DNA of 64,000 nt from Paraflavitalea sp. CAU 1676 (GCF_029223285.1 NZ_JARHUJ010000001.1:62001-126000), one strand, 5' to 3'. Shown: positions 53,353 to 63,687, counted from the stretch's first letter. Notes: generated by a model from the letters alone, not told the origin. A program made the numbers and translations.

Positions 53353-53607
53353 TTATTTTAATTCTTCGAAATCAATATAGTCGCCCGCTTTTTCTTTAGA
53401 AGGCGAGGGAGGGCGCTGTGTGGTATTCGCGGCACCTTGTTGAAATTGCTGCTGCTGTTGTTGGGCGTGAGCCTGGTTCATGTGTTGCTTAAAATCCTTA
53501 ACCTGCCTGCGCACCTGGCGGGTAACACGAAATGCCGGTATCAGGAATTTGACTACAAACTGATACAGGAAATAACCAAGCAATATCCAGAGTATAACAC
53601 GTAACAT
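53353..53607 (-). CDS. Small membrane protein (DUF4834-like)
   Basis: An 84-residue protein with a hydrophobic segment at about 3-24 (RVILWILLGYFLYQFVVKF), a basic stretch with Arg/Lys-rich coiled region and a Gln-rich low-complexity stretch before a C-terminal acidic tail ending DYIDFEELK. This resembles DUF4834 proteins of Bacteroidota, of unknown function. The ATG at 53607 is preferred to 53697 because a TAnnTTTG element sits 8 bp upstream of it. Confidence 0.68.
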   Translation of the reverse strand: MLRVILWILLGYFLYQFVVKFLIPAFRVTRQVRRQVKDFKQHMNQAHAQQQQQQFQQGAANTTQRPPSPSKEKAGDYIDFEELK

Positions 53608-53615
53608 AATATTTG

Positions 53616-53623
53616 CAAATGTA
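53616..53623 (-). promoter_or_regulatory. -7 element TACATTTG of the DUF4834-like gene
   Basis: On the minus strand TACATTTG ends 8 bp before the ATG at 53607. It supports the shorter protein and again predicts an almost leaderless mRNA. Confidence 0.5.
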
Positions 53624-53900
53624 CTACCAAATAACATTAGGGCTCCCTCAATTGTTATGTTAAAATACCGGCGCTGCCCGGGTATATTAAATTCCATTTA
53701 ATCTTCACGTTCTGATAGGATTGCATGGCTGATACCAGCGATTGCCCCCTGCCGTAAAAAATAGATTTGCGCGGGCTGTCGAAATTAGTGCGGATAGGGC
53801 ATTTGCTGAAGGGAATGGGTGGGCAGGTCATCATAAGTTTTGCAGATTTGGAATGAATACGTTAATTACCTTACCTTCGCAACGGAAAAAGAAGCAAAGA

Positions 53901-53931
53901 GAAGGGAACGGGGACGTTCCCTTCTTTATTT
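53901..53931 (+). promoter_or_regulatory. Leader hairpin with U-rich tail before rimP-nusA-infB
   Basis: GAAGGGAACG and CGTTCCCTTC form a perfect 10-bp stem with a GGGA loop, followed by TTTATTTT, 14-21 bp before the rimP start. The shape is that of an intrinsic terminator inside the operon leader; TACCTTCG near 53872-53879 may be its promoter -7 element (one base off). In E. coli the rimP-nusA-infB operon is regulated at leader terminators by NusA, so this may be the equivalent control site. Confidence 0.6.
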
Positions 53932-53944
53932 TCCAATGCAGGTT

Positions 53945-54415
53945 ATGACTATAGATACTCAAGTTTCGACGATTGAAAAGATGTTGGAAGAGCTGTTGGC
54001 CGAAGATCCGGCTCACTTCCTGGTGGAAATTAAGATTAAGCCTACCAACAATGTTAAGGTGTACCTGGATGGAGACCAGGGCATTACTATTGAAAAGTGC
54101 ATCAGCATTAACAGGGCCTTATACAAAAAGCTGGAGGAGGCTGCCCTCTTCCCGGGTGACGATTTTTCGCTGGAAGTTTCTTCCCCCGGTTTGGATGAAC
54201 CCCTTAAAATGTACCGGCAGTATAAAAAGAATGCAGGCCGGCTCGTGGAGGTGTTACTGAAAGACGGCGTCAAAGTAGACGGGAAGTTGCTGGAAGTGCT
54301 GGAAAACGAGATCGTGGTGGAGGAAACCAAGGGAAAAAATAAGAAAAAGGAAGTGATCCTGCACCATTTCCCATTCGAATCAATAAAATCAACTAAAATT
54401 CAAATAGTGTTTTAA
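53945..54415 (+). CDS. rimP: Ribosome maturation factor RimP
   Basis: A 156-residue protein with the RimP N-terminal alpha/beta domain (FLVEIKIKPTNNVKVYLDGDQGITIEKCISINRAL) and SH3-like C-terminal domain (KNAGRLVEVLLKDGVKVDGKL, IVVEETKGKNKKKEVILHH). It helps assemble the 30S subunit. First gene of rimP-nusA-infB. The ATG at 53945 is preferred; ATG 53936 adds three residues, and the frame is open further upstream through the leader hairpin. Confidence 0.92.
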   Translation: MTIDTQVSTIEKMLEELLAEDPAHFLVEIKIKPTNNVKVYLDGDQGITIEKCISINRALYKKLEEAALFPGDDFSLEVSSPGLDEPLKMYRQYKKNAGRLVEVLLKDGVKVDGKLLEVLENEIVVEETKGKNKKKEVILHHFPFESIKSTKIQIVF

Positions 54416-54499
54416 GCCCCGGACACCTGTCCCCTGTTTTACTGCTTACGGGAACAGCAGGACTACCAGGCCGGTGAACAAGTTTAAAAATTGTAGCAT

Positions 54500-55747
54500 A
54501 TGGCAAGTATTAACCTTATTGAGGCTTTCCAGGAGTTTAAGGAAGCGGAAAATATTGACCGTCCCACGATGATGAAAGTGGTTGAAGACGTGTTTAAAAC
54601 ATTGTTGCGGAAGAAATTCGGCAGTGATGAAAATTTTGACGTTATCGTAAACGCTGAAAAGGGTGACCTGGAGATCATGCGTCGCCGTACTATTGTGGAA
54701 GATGGAGCTGTACAGGACCCCCTGGCAGAGGTGGCGTATAGTGAAGCCGTAAGAGTAGCCCCCGACTTTGAGGTGGGTGAAGAGCTATACGAGGAAGTGA
54801 ACATCCTCGACTTCGGTCGTCGGGCCATCCTGGCTGCCAAGCAAACCCTGGCCAGCCGGATCAGCGACCTGAAGAAGAACGTACTGGTTAAAAAGTACGG
54901 AGACCGCGTAGGCGATATCATCAGCGCCGAAGTATACCAGGTCTGGAAAAAGGAGATCCTCCTCCTGGATGAGGAAAGCAATGAGTTGATACTGCCAAAA
55001 TCAGAACAAATTCCCCAGGATTATTTCAAAAAAGGCGAAAACACCAGGGCTGTAGTAAAGAAAGTAGAACTGAAAAATAACTCACCCGTCATCATCCTTT
55101 CCCGTACCTCTCCCTCTTTCCTGGCTAAATTGCTGGAAATTGAGGTACCTGAGATCTTTGATGGCCTGATCGTAATTAAGAAGATCGTGCGTGAACCTGG
55201 CGAAAGGGCTAAGGTGGCTGTAGAATCGTACGACGACCGTATCGACCCTGTGGGCGCCTGCGTAGGTATGAAAGGCAGCCGTATCCATGGTATCGTTCGT
55301 GAGCTGAAGAATGAGAATATCGATGTGATCAACTGGACCAACAACGTTCAGCTGCTGATTCAACGTTCATTGACCCCTGCAAAAATTACCAGCATGGAGC
55401 TGGACAACGAAAAGAAGCAGGCGAATGTCTTCTTAAAGCCCGACCAGGTATCGCTGGCAATCGGTAAAAAGGGTGTGAACATTAAACTCGCACAAGAGTT
55501 AACTGGTTATAGCATAGACGTTTATCGCGATACTGAAGGTGAACCCCAGGAATTCGACATCAACCTAGAAGAGTTCAGTGATGAGATCGAAACCTGGATC
55601 ATCGACGAGTTCAAACGCATCGGTTGCGATACTGCCCGTAGCGTACTTGATCTCACCCCCGAAGAACTGGAACGTAGAACAGATCTCGAAAGAGAAACGA
55701 TCGATGAAGTACGAAAAGTACTGAAGGAAGAGTTTGACAAGGAATAA
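54500..55747 (+). CDS. nusA: Transcription termination/antitermination factor NusA
   Basis: A 415-residue NusA: N-terminal RNA polymerase-binding domain (about 1-130), S1 domain (about 135-205), KH1 and KH2 (DRIDPVGACVGMKGSRIHGI near 250 and VSLAIGKKGVNIKLAQELTGY near 320). It ends in a short helical tail (LDLTPEELERRTDLERET) and lacks the AR repeats found in E. coli. It binds the elongation complex and modulates pausing, termination and antitermination. 84 bp after rimP. Confidence 0.96.
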   Translation: MASINLIEAFQEFKEAENIDRPTMMKVVEDVFKTLLRKKFGSDENFDVIVNAEKGDLEIMRRRTIVEDGAVQDPLAEVAYSEAVRVAPDFEVGEELYEEVNILDFGRRAILAAKQTLASRISDLKKNVLVKKYGDRVGDIISAEVYQVWKKEILLLDEESNELILPKSEQIPQDYFKKGENTRAVVKKVELKNNSPVIILSRTSPSFLAKLLEIEVPEIFDGLIVIKKIVREPGERAKVAVESYDDRIDPVGACVGMKGSRIHGIVRELKNENIDVINWTNNVQLLIQRSLTPAKITSMELDNEKKQANVFLKPDQVSLAIGKKGVNIKLAQELTGYSIDVYRDTEGEPQEFDINLEEFSDEIETWIIDEFKRIGCDTARSVLDLTPEELERRTDLERETIDEVRKVLKEEFDKE

Positions 55748-55946
55748 TAAGCAGGTTGAGCAGTTGCGAAGAAGATTAACCGTGTAGTTGGCTAAAATTG
55801 TGGCACATTTGCAGAAAGGTTGAAGAAGATACGACTTTTAAGACGTCTGAAGATTGACGAACTTTCAAGACCTTTACTGCCTGTTTGACTGATTATTTTT
55901 CATTGCCAGACAGCAAACAAAACAAAAAATTGTCTTACAATAACGA

Positions 55947-58900
55947 ATGGCAGAAACATTAACACCCAGATTGATGGCCGCGGCCAAGGAGTTTAACATC
56001 GGTAAAGAAACGCTGGTGGACTTTTTGGTGGGCAAGGGATTTGACAAAGACGAACTGAAACCTACGTCTAAGCTGACGGAGGACATGTATCGTGCTTTGC
56101 AACAGGAATTCCAGAGTGATAAGGTGGCTAAGCTGAAAAGCGATCAGATCGACCTTCCCAAAGGAAGCCTGGAGGCTAAGAAAAAGAAAGAAGAGGAAAC
56201 AGTTGTATTCAAGAAAGAAGCAGCGCCCGTTCCCAAAAAAGAAGAAGAAAAGAAGGAAGAACAGCCTCCCCAGCAACCGCCGGTCGTAGTGGAAGAACCC
56301 AAAGCGCCTGTGGTAGCTGAAGAGCCCGCTCAGCCTGAGGTGACCAAAGTTGACGCCCCCGAGATCGAAGGCCCCAAGGTCTTCGATAAAATAGACCTGT
56401 CTGCTATCGACTCTTCTACAAGGCCCAAGAAAACGATCAAGAAGAAGGAAGAAGAAGTGAAGCCTGAGCCAGTGCCTGAGCCAGAGCCTGAAGCTCCGGT
56501 GGAAGTGCCTGTTGCCAAAGTGGAAGAGCCGAAGGTGGAAAAGGTAGAGGAGAAGAAAAAAGAGGAAAAAGCACCAGAGCCTGTAAAGGAAAAGGAGAAA
56601 GAGAAGGAAAAAGAAAAAGAGGTAGTAGCTGAAACTCCTGTGGTGGTCCCCGAGGTGAAGGAAGAGCCTAAACCTGCTCTTCAGGAAAAAGAAGAAGAAG
56701 CTGGTCCGGTTATATCGAATATCAAGGCTGAAAAGCTGGAAGGTCCCAAGATCCTCGGTAAGATCGAACTTCCGATCGCCGGCGATAGGAATAAGCCGCA
56801 GGTTCAGCAGCCCCAGAATCAGGGTGCAGCTGGCGCCAGCAGCGAAGAGAAGCGGAAGCGCAAGCGTATTCCGATCGAAAAGAAAGATCAGCAAACGCCT
56901 CAACAACGCGCTCAGCACCTGTTCAAGAAGCCAGAAGGTCAGCAGCATCAGCAGCGTCCGCATGGTGGTCAACATGGTGGCCATGGCCAGCAAGGCCAGG
57001 GTGGTGGCCAGTTCAGGGGTGGTCAAAATCGTGGAGGACATCATGGAGGTCAGGGTGGTAACCGCCCGGGTCGTCCGATGATCAGCCGCGAGCCTAAGGA
57101 AATCAACGAGAAAGAGATCCAGAATAAGATCCGCGAAACGCAGGCCAAACTTTCCGGTTCCAGCGGTCGTGGTAAGAGCCTGAAAGCTAAATACCGTCGT
57201 GAGAAACGGCAGGAAATGGCCGATCAGGGTGCCGATGACATGCAGGACAACAAGCTGCAGGTAACAGAATTCATCAGCGTAAGCGAATTGGCTACCCTGA
57301 TGGATGTGAACTTCGCAGATGTGATCAGCAAGTGTATGGGTCTTGGTTTGATGGTGTCCATCAACCAGCGTCTCGATGCAGAGGTTATCGAACTGGTGGC
57401 CAACGAATTTGGTTACGATGTTGAGTTCATCGACATGGAGAAGCAAATGGAGATGGAGGAAGAAGAAGATGTGGATGATGAAGCAGACCTCAAGCCACGC
57501 GCACCGATCGTTACCATCATGGGTCACGTAGACCACGGTAAAACCTCTTTGCTCGACTATATCCGGAGCGCCAATGTAGTGGCCGGTGAGTCGGGTGGTA
57601 TCACCCAGCACATCGGTGCCTATGAGGTAACCGTTGCGAATGGTAAAAAGATCGCCTTCCTCGATACACCTGGTCACGAAGCGTTTACCGCGATGCGTGC
57701 CCGTGGTGCCAAGGTTACCGATATCGCCGTGATCGTGGTAGCTGCCGACGACGCAGTGATGCCACAAACGCGTGAGGCCATCAGCCACGCTCAGGCGGCC
57801 GGTGTACCGATGATCTTTGCAATCAACAAGATCGATAAGGATGGAGCCAATCCCAAAAAGATCTACGAACAACTGGCCCAGATGAACCTCCTCGTGGAAG
57901 AATGGGGTGGTAAATACCAAAGCCAGGAACTCAGCGCCAAGAAGGGGCTGAACGTAGACCTGCTCCTCGAAAAGATATTGCTCGAAGCCGAGTTGCTCGA
58001 CCTGAAAGCCAACCCGGATAAGGAAGCTGTTGGAACGATCATTGAAGCGAGCCTTGATAAAGGACGTGGATATGTAGCGACTGTTCTTGTGCAAACCGGT
58101 ACGCTTAAACAGGGCGATCTGGTGGTTTCCGGCCAGCACTTCGGTCGTGTGAAAGCGATGTTCAATGAAAGGAACAAACGCGCAGACCTCGCTCCTCCTT
58201 CCACGCCTGTACTGATCCTCGGCCTCAACGGTGCGCCGCAGGCAGGTGAGAAGTTCAAGGTGTATACTGATGAGGCTGAAGCCAAAGAAGTGGCCAACCG
58301 TCGTGCGCAGATCCTTCGCGAACAAGGTATCCGTACCAAGAAACATATTACCCTCGATGAAATTGGCCGTCGTTTGGCACTGGGCAACTTCAAACAGTTG
58401 AACCTGATCATCAAGGGCGACGTGGACGGTTCTGTGGAAGCCCTTACCGACTCACTGCAGAAGCTTTCTACTGAAGAGATCGTGGTGAGCGTGGTGTTGA
58501 AAGGTGTGGGTGCGATCACTGAGAGTGATGTATTGCTCGCAACTGCATCCGATGCGATCATCGTTGGTTTCAACGTTCGTCCGTCGGCACAGGCCAACCG
58601 CCTGGCAGAAGGCGAAGGTGTACAGATCAAGCTGTACTCTATCATCTACAACGCTATCGACGAGATCAAGAGCGCGATGGAAGGTATGTTGGAGCCGAAG
58701 ATCCAGGAAAAGATCGTGGCCAACGTGGAAGTGCGCAACGTGTTCAAATTCGACAAGGCAACGGTGGCCGGATGTTTTGTACTGGATGGCAAGATCCAGC
58801 GCAACTCCAAGATCCGCGTTATCCGCGACGGTATCGTGGCCTACCCCAAAGGCGAAGGACAAAGCGCCGAACTGCAGTCGCTTAAACGCTACAAAGATGA

Positions 58901-59018
58901 TGTCAAGGAAGTCGTATCCGGTATGGAGTGCGGCCTGACGATCAAAGGGTTTAATGACATTCAGGTGGGTGACATCGTTGAAGCATTTGAAGAAGAAGAA
59001 GTTAAGAGAACATTATAA
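55947..59018 (+). CDS. infB: Translation initiation factor IF-2
   Basis: A 1023-residue IF-2. An N-terminal IF2-N helix bundle (about 1-60) is followed by a very long low-complexity stretch (about 75-390): a Lys/Glu/Pro/Val-rich part and then a Gly/Gln/His-rich part ([15 protein letters not shown] and similar). A second IF2-N-like segment with [13 protein letters not shown]-type basic residues follows, then the GTPase: G1 GHVDHGKT (526-533), G3 DTPGHEAF, G4 NKID; then domains II to IV. It brings fMet-tRNA to the ribosome. It follows nusA by 199 bp, in which I see no gene. Confidence 0.97.
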   Translation: MAETLTPRLMAAAKEFNIGKETLVDFLVGKGFDKDELKPTSKLTEDMYRALQQEFQSDKVAKLKSDQIDLPKGSLEAKKKKEEETVVFKKEAAPVPKKEEEKKEEQPPQQPPVVVEEPKAPVVAEEPAQPEVTKVDAPEIEGPKVFDKIDLSAIDSSTRPKKTIKKKEEEVKPEPVPEPEPEAPVEVPVAKVEEPKVEKVEEKKKEEKAPEPVKEKEKEKEKEKEVVAETPVVVPEVKEEPKPALQEKEEEAGPVISNIKAEKLEGPKILGKIELPIAGDRNKPQVQQPQNQGAAGASSEEKRKRKRIPIEKKDQQTPQQRAQHLFKKPEGQQHQQRPHGGQHGGHGQQGQGGGQFRGGQNRGGHHGGQGGNRPGRPMISREPKEINEKEIQNKIRETQAKLSGSSGRGKSLKAKYRREKRQEMADQGADDMQDNKLQVTEFISVSELATLMDVNFADVISKCMGLGLMVSINQRLDAEVIELVANEFGYDVEFIDMEKQMEMEEEEDVDDEADLKPRAPIVTIMGHVDHGKTSLLDYIRSANVVAGESGGITQHIGAYEVTVANGKKIAFLDTPGHEAFTAMRARGAKVTDIAVIVVAADDAVMPQTREAISHAQAAGVPMIFAINKIDKDGANPKKIYEQLAQMNLLVEEWGGKYQSQELSAKKGLNVDLLLEKILLEAELLDLKANPDKEAVGTIIEASLDKGRGYVATVLVQTGTLKQGDLVVSGQHFGRVKAMFNERNKRADLAPPSTPVLILGLNGAPQAGEKFKVYTDEAEAKEVANRRAQILREQGIRTKKHITLDEIGRRLALGNFKQLNLIIKGDVDGSVEALTDSLQKLSTEEIVVSVVLKGVGAITESDVLLATASDAIIVGFNVRPSAQANRLAEGEGVQIKLYSIIYNAIDEIKSAMEGMLEPKIQEKIVANVEVRNVFKFDKATVAGCFVLDGKIQRNSKIRVIRDGIVAYPKGEGQSAELQSLKRYKDDVKEVVSGMECGLTIKGFNDIQVGDIVEAFEEEEVKRTL

Positions 59019-59030
59019 TTAATCCGGCAG

Positions 59031-59084
59031 CCGGTAAGTGCAAAAAGATCACAACGATCTGAAAGCCTTACCGGTTTCTTTTTT
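59031..59084 (+). terminator. Rho-independent terminator after infB
   Basis: CCGGTAAG and CTTACCGG form an outer 8-bp stem with a small inner pairing (GATC/GATC), followed by TTTCTTTTTT. It ends the rimP-nusA-infB transcript. Confidence 0.85.
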
Positions 59085-59136
59085 CAAACGTTTTGTTAAT
59101 TAACTACCCCTGGCTCTGGTAGTGTATCTCAGAAGG

Positions 59137-59144
59137 TATATTTG
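59137..59144 (+). promoter_or_regulatory. -7 element TATATTTG of the SurA-like gene
   Basis: TATATTTG fits TAnnTTTG and ends 6 bp before the ATG at 59151. It supports that start and predicts a nearly leaderless mRNA. Confidence 0.55.
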
Positions 59145-59150
59145 AATAAT

Positions 59151-60506
59151 ATGAAGCAATTTATCAGCGCGTTAGTAGCCCTCTTGTTGGTATCGGCTGC
59201 CTTTGCACAGGCTCCCCGCAAAGTAGTAGCGGATAAGATCGTAGGAATTGTAGGGGACAAGATCATATTAAGGTCTGATGTATTCAATGAGATACTTGAC
59301 AGACAACGCAGGCAGGAGCAGGTGCCGGAAAATGCGGAATGCATGATCCTCGAGCAACTGCTGGGTATGAAAGCGCTGGTATTGCAAGCTGAAAAAGATT
59401 CACTGCTGGTAACCGATGATGAGCTGGAAGCGTTGCTCGACAACCGCATCCGTGCCTTCATTCAAATGTATGGCGGTAAGGATGCCCTAGAACAAATCGC
59501 CGGCCGTACCATTTATCAGATCAAAGAAGATTTCCGCCAGTCCATCAAAGAAGGAAAGATGGCGGAGAATATGCGCGATAAGATCGTAGGCAACCTCAAG
59601 ATCACCCCGCAGGAAGTAAAAGACTATTTCGACAAAATTCCCAAAGACAGTCTGCTGTACTACGAATCAGAAGTAGAAGTAGGTGAGATCGTCGTATATC
59701 CCAAGGCGAGCCGTGAATTGGAAAAACTGGCCATGGATGAGTTAAGCGATTTCAAACAACAGGTAGAATCCGGCCGTCAGAAATTCGAAACCCTGGCGAG
59801 GCTGTATTCTGATGATCCCGGAAGTAAGGAAACGGGTGGTCGTTACGCTATCAACCGTACTGAAAAGTCTTGGGATCCTGCATTCATCAATAATGCCTTC
59901 CGCTTAAAGGAAAAACAAGTTTCACCGGTATTTAAATCGAAGTTTGGTTATCATATTATTTACATGGAAAGCCGCTCGGGCGATGATGCGATCGTGCGTC
60001 ATATTCTTCGTATTCCCAAGATCACCGATGCTGAGATCAATGAGGCCGTTAACAAACTTGACTCCGTTAGAGCAAGGCTGATAGCCGGCACCATCAATTT
60101 TGGAGAAGCCGTTAACAAGTACAGCGAGGATGACAACTCCAAATTTACAGGTGGCATGCACCCTCCCGTTACCATCGACCAGCTCGATAAGGAAATGGTA
60201 GAGATGATGGCTAAGACGAAAATGAAAGTGGGCGAATACTCCAAACCTGCCGCCTTCAAAGACGAACGTCAGAAACAAGGTGTGCGCGTTGTATACCTGA
60301 AGTCAAGAACTGAACCCCATCGCGAGAACCTGAAAGACGATTATGACCGGGTGGCAACACGCGCCCTGGAACGGAAGAAACAAGCGGCATTGGAAAAATG
60401 GTTTGCTTCGAAAATTCCATCTTATTATCTGATGGTTGACAGCGACTTCACCCATTGTACTAACTTAAGCTCCTGGTATCAATACGCTGCCAAGGCAGGA
60501 AAATAA
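59151..60506 (+). CDS. Periplasmic peptidyl-prolyl isomerase / chaperone, SurA-like
   Basis: A 451-residue exported protein (signal peptide about 1-19, cut near AFAQ). It has a SurA-type N-terminal helical domain (DKIVGIVGDKIILRSDVFNEIL, about 25-165), one clear parvulin domain (about 175-280; EVGEIVVYP, GGRYAINRTEKSWDPAFINNAF, KSKFGYHIIYMESR) and a second parvulin-like part (about 283-395; RHILRIPKITDAEINEAVNKLD). It assists folding of outer-membrane proteins. The start codon is ATG 59151; an in-frame TTG lies three codons upstream. Confidence 0.9.
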   Translation: MKQFISALVALLLVSAAFAQAPRKVVADKIVGIVGDKIILRSDVFNEILDRQRRQEQVPENAECMILEQLLGMKALVLQAEKDSLLVTDDELEALLDNRIRAFIQMYGGKDALEQIAGRTIYQIKEDFRQSIKEGKMAENMRDKIVGNLKITPQEVKDYFDKIPKDSLLYYESEVEVGEIVVYPKASRELEKLAMDELSDFKQQVESGRQKFETLARLYSDDPGSKETGGRYAINRTEKSWDPAFINNAFRLKEKQVSPVFKSKFGYHIIYMESRSGDDAIVRHILRIPKITDAEINEAVNKLDSVRARLIAGTINFGEAVNKYSEDDNSKFTGGMHPPVTIDQLDKEMVEMMAKTKMKVGEYSKPAAFKDERQKQGVRVVYLKSRTEPHRENLKDDYDRVATRALERKKQAALEKWFASKIPSYYLMVDSDFTHCTNLSSWYQYAAKAGK

Positions 60507-60622
60507 GGTAGGGGAAAACACTTACAGGCGGTAGAAAATAGGAGTACAAAGCCGATAACCAGGTGCTTTGAAGTAATTTGTTAGGTATTTATTATCATAA
60601 ATACTAACGGTCTCATAACCGC

Positions 60623-62956
60623 TTGTACGATCCTTTTATCATAGTGCCTGTGCCAGCACAAATAAACATAACTTCACCTTATTCTGAAATGGCTGCCATG
60701 GTCCGCATGGCCAATCAACAGCACCATTTCCTGCAGACAAATACTGCCTGGAGCGACTATACAGGTATTGCTTCCGAAGAATTGTTTGCCGACGGCTGGG
60801 CGGCTGTACATGCCGATGACCAGCAAGAGGTCATTGATCAGCTGGCGGTTTGCCTGTTGCAACAGGCTCCTTTCACCATCGAATACCGCTTAAAGGCCCG
60901 GCAAGGCGGCTACCGTTGGGTACGCGACACGGGCATCCCTCATTATACCGATCAAGGCATTTGTGAAGGTTTCGTCATCGTTACCACGGATATTCACGCA
61001 GCTAAGCTGGCCCAGCACGAAACATTTATGCAGGCCCAGGCTTTGGATCATGTTTCGGATGTGATCATCTCTACCGATCTCCAGTTTCGCGTTACAGTTT
61101 TCAATAAGGCAGCTGAAGAGCTATATGGAATTGGTGCCGCCCACATTATGGGCAGGCCCATCCGTGATTTCATCGACCATCAATATCCCGAATGCACGCG
61201 GGAAGAGGCGTTGCAGGTATTGTATCTCAAGGATTCCTGGAAAGGCCTTTGCTTTTTTGACCGGCCCGATGGTAAGCGCATCTTCATGGACTGTTCGCTT
61301 GCTTTTATCAAAGACAGGGAGGGAAAGCGTATAGGGATAGCAGGCATTCACAGAGATATTACCGGGCAGCGCAAAGCAGAAGCAGACCGTTACCGGCAGG
61401 AACAGTTATTGATACTTGAAAAGAAAGTGCTGGAGATGAATGCTCAGCCAGGCATAACGCTAAAGACCATAGCGGATTATTTCCTGGAAGGGATCGAAGG
61501 TTTTTTCCCGGGCATGCTGTGCTCCATTATAACAGTCGACCCCGATGATGGCAGGCTTAACCACCTCTCTGCCCCCAGTATACCAACGGAATTCACCGGT
61601 TTGATCCGGAAGTTAAAACCCGGACCGTCTGTGGGTTCCTGCGGAACAGCCATATATCGGAAGCAAATGGTGATCACCACCGATATCTATACTGATCCGT
61701 TATGGGATGGCCATCATTTCCTGGCCGACAATTTCAAACTGCGATCATGCTGGTCTTTACCGATCATCAATGCACAAGGTGAGGTGTTGGCCACTATTGC
61801 TGCTTATCACCGTGTGGTGAAGTCACCCAGCGAAGAAGAGCTGAGTTTGTTGGAGCGCATCAGGAACCTGCTGCGCATCATCATTGAAAATAAGTTTGCC
61901 GAGGCCCGCATCAGGGCCAGTCACGAAAGATACCTGCTGGTTACCCGGGTCACCAACGACGTTGTGTGGGACTGGGATATCGTGAACGACGATAATATGC
62001 ATTGGGGCGATGGCTTTTACAACCTGTTTGGCTACCGGCCGGCGCTGATCAGAAAAACGGCTGGTTTTTGGGAGTCTTGTATACATCCGGACGACCGTGG
62101 ACGGGTGGTAAAGGAGCTCGACGCTTTCATTACCAATAACAAGGCACGAACCTGGGAAGATGAGTACCGTTTCCGCAAAGCGAATGGCGAGTATGCGCTC
62201 GTTCATGACCGTGGGTTCCTGATCTTTGATCATGAGGGCAGGATCACCCGCATGGTAGGCTCCATGCAGGATATTACTGAAAAACGAGAATTGGAAAGGC
62301 AGTTGCTGAAGCAGGAGCTTGACAAACAGATCATGGTGGCTCAGGCGGTCGTGAATGCCCAGGAAAAGGAAAGGGCCGATATCGGAAAAGACCTTCACGA
62401 CAATGTGAACCAGATACTCACTACGGCGAAGCTGTACCTTGAAATGGTAAAGCACAATGATCCCACTGGCGCACACCTGATCAACCGTTGTTCCGACAGC
62501 ATCGCAGAAGCGATCAATGAAATACGCACCATCTCCCGGTCACTGGTGCCGGCGAGTATCGGCGACCTTGGATTGGTGGTTTCTATCCAGGACCTGGTTG
62601 ACAATATCAATGCCACCCGGCAATTAAAGATGGAATTTGAATGTCAGGGAGATGTTGATGCAACGGTACAGGAGAAAACAAAGCTCATGTTGTTCAGGAT
62701 CATCCAGGAGCAGGTCAACAATGTACTGAAGCATGCTGCTGCTACTGAGGCCGTCATCTCGCTGAACGTCGGTACTACCGACATCGACCTGTCGGTTTCA
62801 GACAATGGAAGAGGGTTTGAACCCGAAAAAGTGAAAGTGAAAAAGGGAGTCGGACTCTCTAATATTGCCAGCCGGGTGCAGTTGTTTAACGGAAGCTTTC
62901 AGATTCAAACAGCCCCCGAAAAGGGATGTACGATCTATATCAATGTACCGCTATAA
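60623..62956 (+). CDS. Sensor histidine kinase with PAS, GAF and HisKA_3 domains
   Basis: A 777-residue sensor without clear membrane helices. Domains in order: PAS/PAC (about 15-125), second PAS (about 130-255; DVIISTDLQFRVTVFNKAAEELYG), GAF (about 275-425; GSCGTAIYRKQMVITTDIYTDPLWDGH), third PAS/PAC (about 435-555), HisKA_3 with phospho-acceptor His592 in IGKDLHDNVNQ, and HATPase_c (VSDNGRGFEPEK, KGVGLSNIASRV). The start is TTG 60623, which keeps the first PAS complete; ATG 60689 would cut it. It lies 19 bp from the response regulator, its partner. Confidence 0.9.
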   Translation: MYDPFIIVPVPAQINITSPYSEMAAMVRMANQQHHFLQTNTAWSDYTGIASEELFADGWAAVHADDQQEVIDQLAVCLLQQAPFTIEYRLKARQGGYRWVRDTGIPHYTDQGICEGFVIVTTDIHAAKLAQHETFMQAQALDHVSDVIISTDLQFRVTVFNKAAEELYGIGAAHIMGRPIRDFIDHQYPECTREEALQVLYLKDSWKGLCFFDRPDGKRIFMDCSLAFIKDREGKRIGIAGIHRDITGQRKAEADRYRQEQLLILEKKVLEMNAQPGITLKTIADYFLEGIEGFFPGMLCSIITVDPDDGRLNHLSAPSIPTEFTGLIRKLKPGPSVGSCGTAIYRKQMVITTDIYTDPLWDGHHFLADNFKLRSCWSLPIINAQGEVLATIAAYHRVVKSPSEEELSLLERIRNLLRIIIENKFAEARIRASHERYLLVTRVTNDVVWDWDIVNDDNMHWGDGFYNLFGYRPALIRKTAGFWESCIHPDDRGRVVKELDAFITNNKARTWEDEYRFRKANGEYALVHDRGFLIFDHEGRITRMVGSMQDITEKRELERQLLKQELDKQIMVAQAVVNAQEKERADIGKDLHDNVNQILTTAKLYLEMVKHNDPTGAHLINRCSDSIAEAINEIRTISRSLVPASIGDLGLVVSIQDLVDNINATRQLKMEFECQGDVDATVQEKTKLMLFRIIQEQVNNVLKHAAATEAVISLNVGTTDIDLSVSDNGRGFEPEKVKVKKGVGLSNIASRVQLFNGSFQIQTAPEKGCTIYINVPL

Positions 62957-62975
62957 AAAGCACAACACCTTTACT

Positions 62976-63617
62976 ATGGAAAAGATCAGTGTTCTCATTG
63001 CCGACGATCACAAGTTGATCAGAGAAACGTGGAGTTATATTCTGAACAATGACCCCCGCTTCATGGTGGTAGCCGAATGTGGTGACTCGGAGGAGGCAGT
63101 GGAACATGCCCGCAATAAAAAACCGCAGATTGTGCTGATGGATATCAATATCTCACCGATCTCGGGTTTCGAGGCCACTGAAAAGATCAGGAAGCTCTCT
63201 CCCGGTTCAAGGGTCATTGGCATATCTATGCATTCGCAGCCTGCCTATGCCAAGAAGATGTTGCAGATCGGCGCCCGGGGATATGTAACCAAGAACTCCT
63301 CGAAAGACGAAATGATCGAGGCTATCCTGGCGGTGCACAGCGGCAACAAATACATCTGCGACGAGATCAAAAACAATATCTCCGAACTGGTGCTCGATGA
63401 AAAGCAGGAAACACCCAATGTGAATGCACTGACCGGGCGGGAGATCGAGATCATCAACCTGATAAAAGAAGGCCAGTCGTCGAAAGAAATAGCCACGCTG
63501 CTAAAGATCTCACTCAAAACGGTAGAGGTACACCGTCACAACATCCTCAAAAAACTGAAGTTAAAGAATGCCGCATCCCTCGTAAACTACATCAATAATC
63601 TCGCTTCCAGCCTCTAA
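62976..63617 (+). CDS. NarL/FixJ-type response regulator
   Basis: A 213-residue two-domain regulator. The receiver domain has Asp10 and Asp11, the phosphorylation site Asp56 in VLMDINIS, Ser/Thr near 84 and Lys106 in YVTKNSS. A LuxR-type helix-turn-helix (NALTGREIEIINLIKEGQSSKEIATLLKISLKTVEVHRHNI region) is at the C-terminus. It should be phosphorylated by the kinase encoded just upstream. The target genes are unknown; an inverted repeat 55 bp after its stop is a candidate site. Confidence 0.95.
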   Translation: MEKISVLIADDHKLIRETWSYILNNDPRFMVVAECGDSEEAVEHARNKKPQIVLMDINISPISGFEATEKIRKLSPGSRVIGISMHSQPAYAKKMLQIGARGYVTKNSSKDEMIEAILAVHSGNKYICDEIKNNISELVLDEKQETPNVNALTGREIEIINLIKEGQSSKEIATLLKISLKTVEVHRHNILKKLKLKNAASLVNYINNLASSL

Positions 63618-63671
63618 GGCGCCAGTATTCACCCACTTATATAGTTAGCTTGTCTGAATCTGACTGACACC

Positions 63672-63687
63672 TAGGGGAATACCCCTA
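63672..63687. promoter_or_regulatory. Inverted repeat TAGGGG-N4-CCCCTA after the response regulator
   Basis: TAGGGGAATACCCCTA is a perfect palindrome with 6-bp arms and a 4-bp spacer. It lies in the 383-bp stretch 63618-64000, where I see no clear protein-coding gene. Shape and location suit an operator of the NarL-type regulator or of an unseen downstream gene. Confidence 0.45.

Noticed and set aside
55959-58346. 795-codon open frame on the minus strand, opposite infB
   Set aside because: It is the shadow of the repetitive, strongly biased infB codons on the other strand; the predicted protein is a run of Phe/Leu/His-rich low complexity and has no family features.
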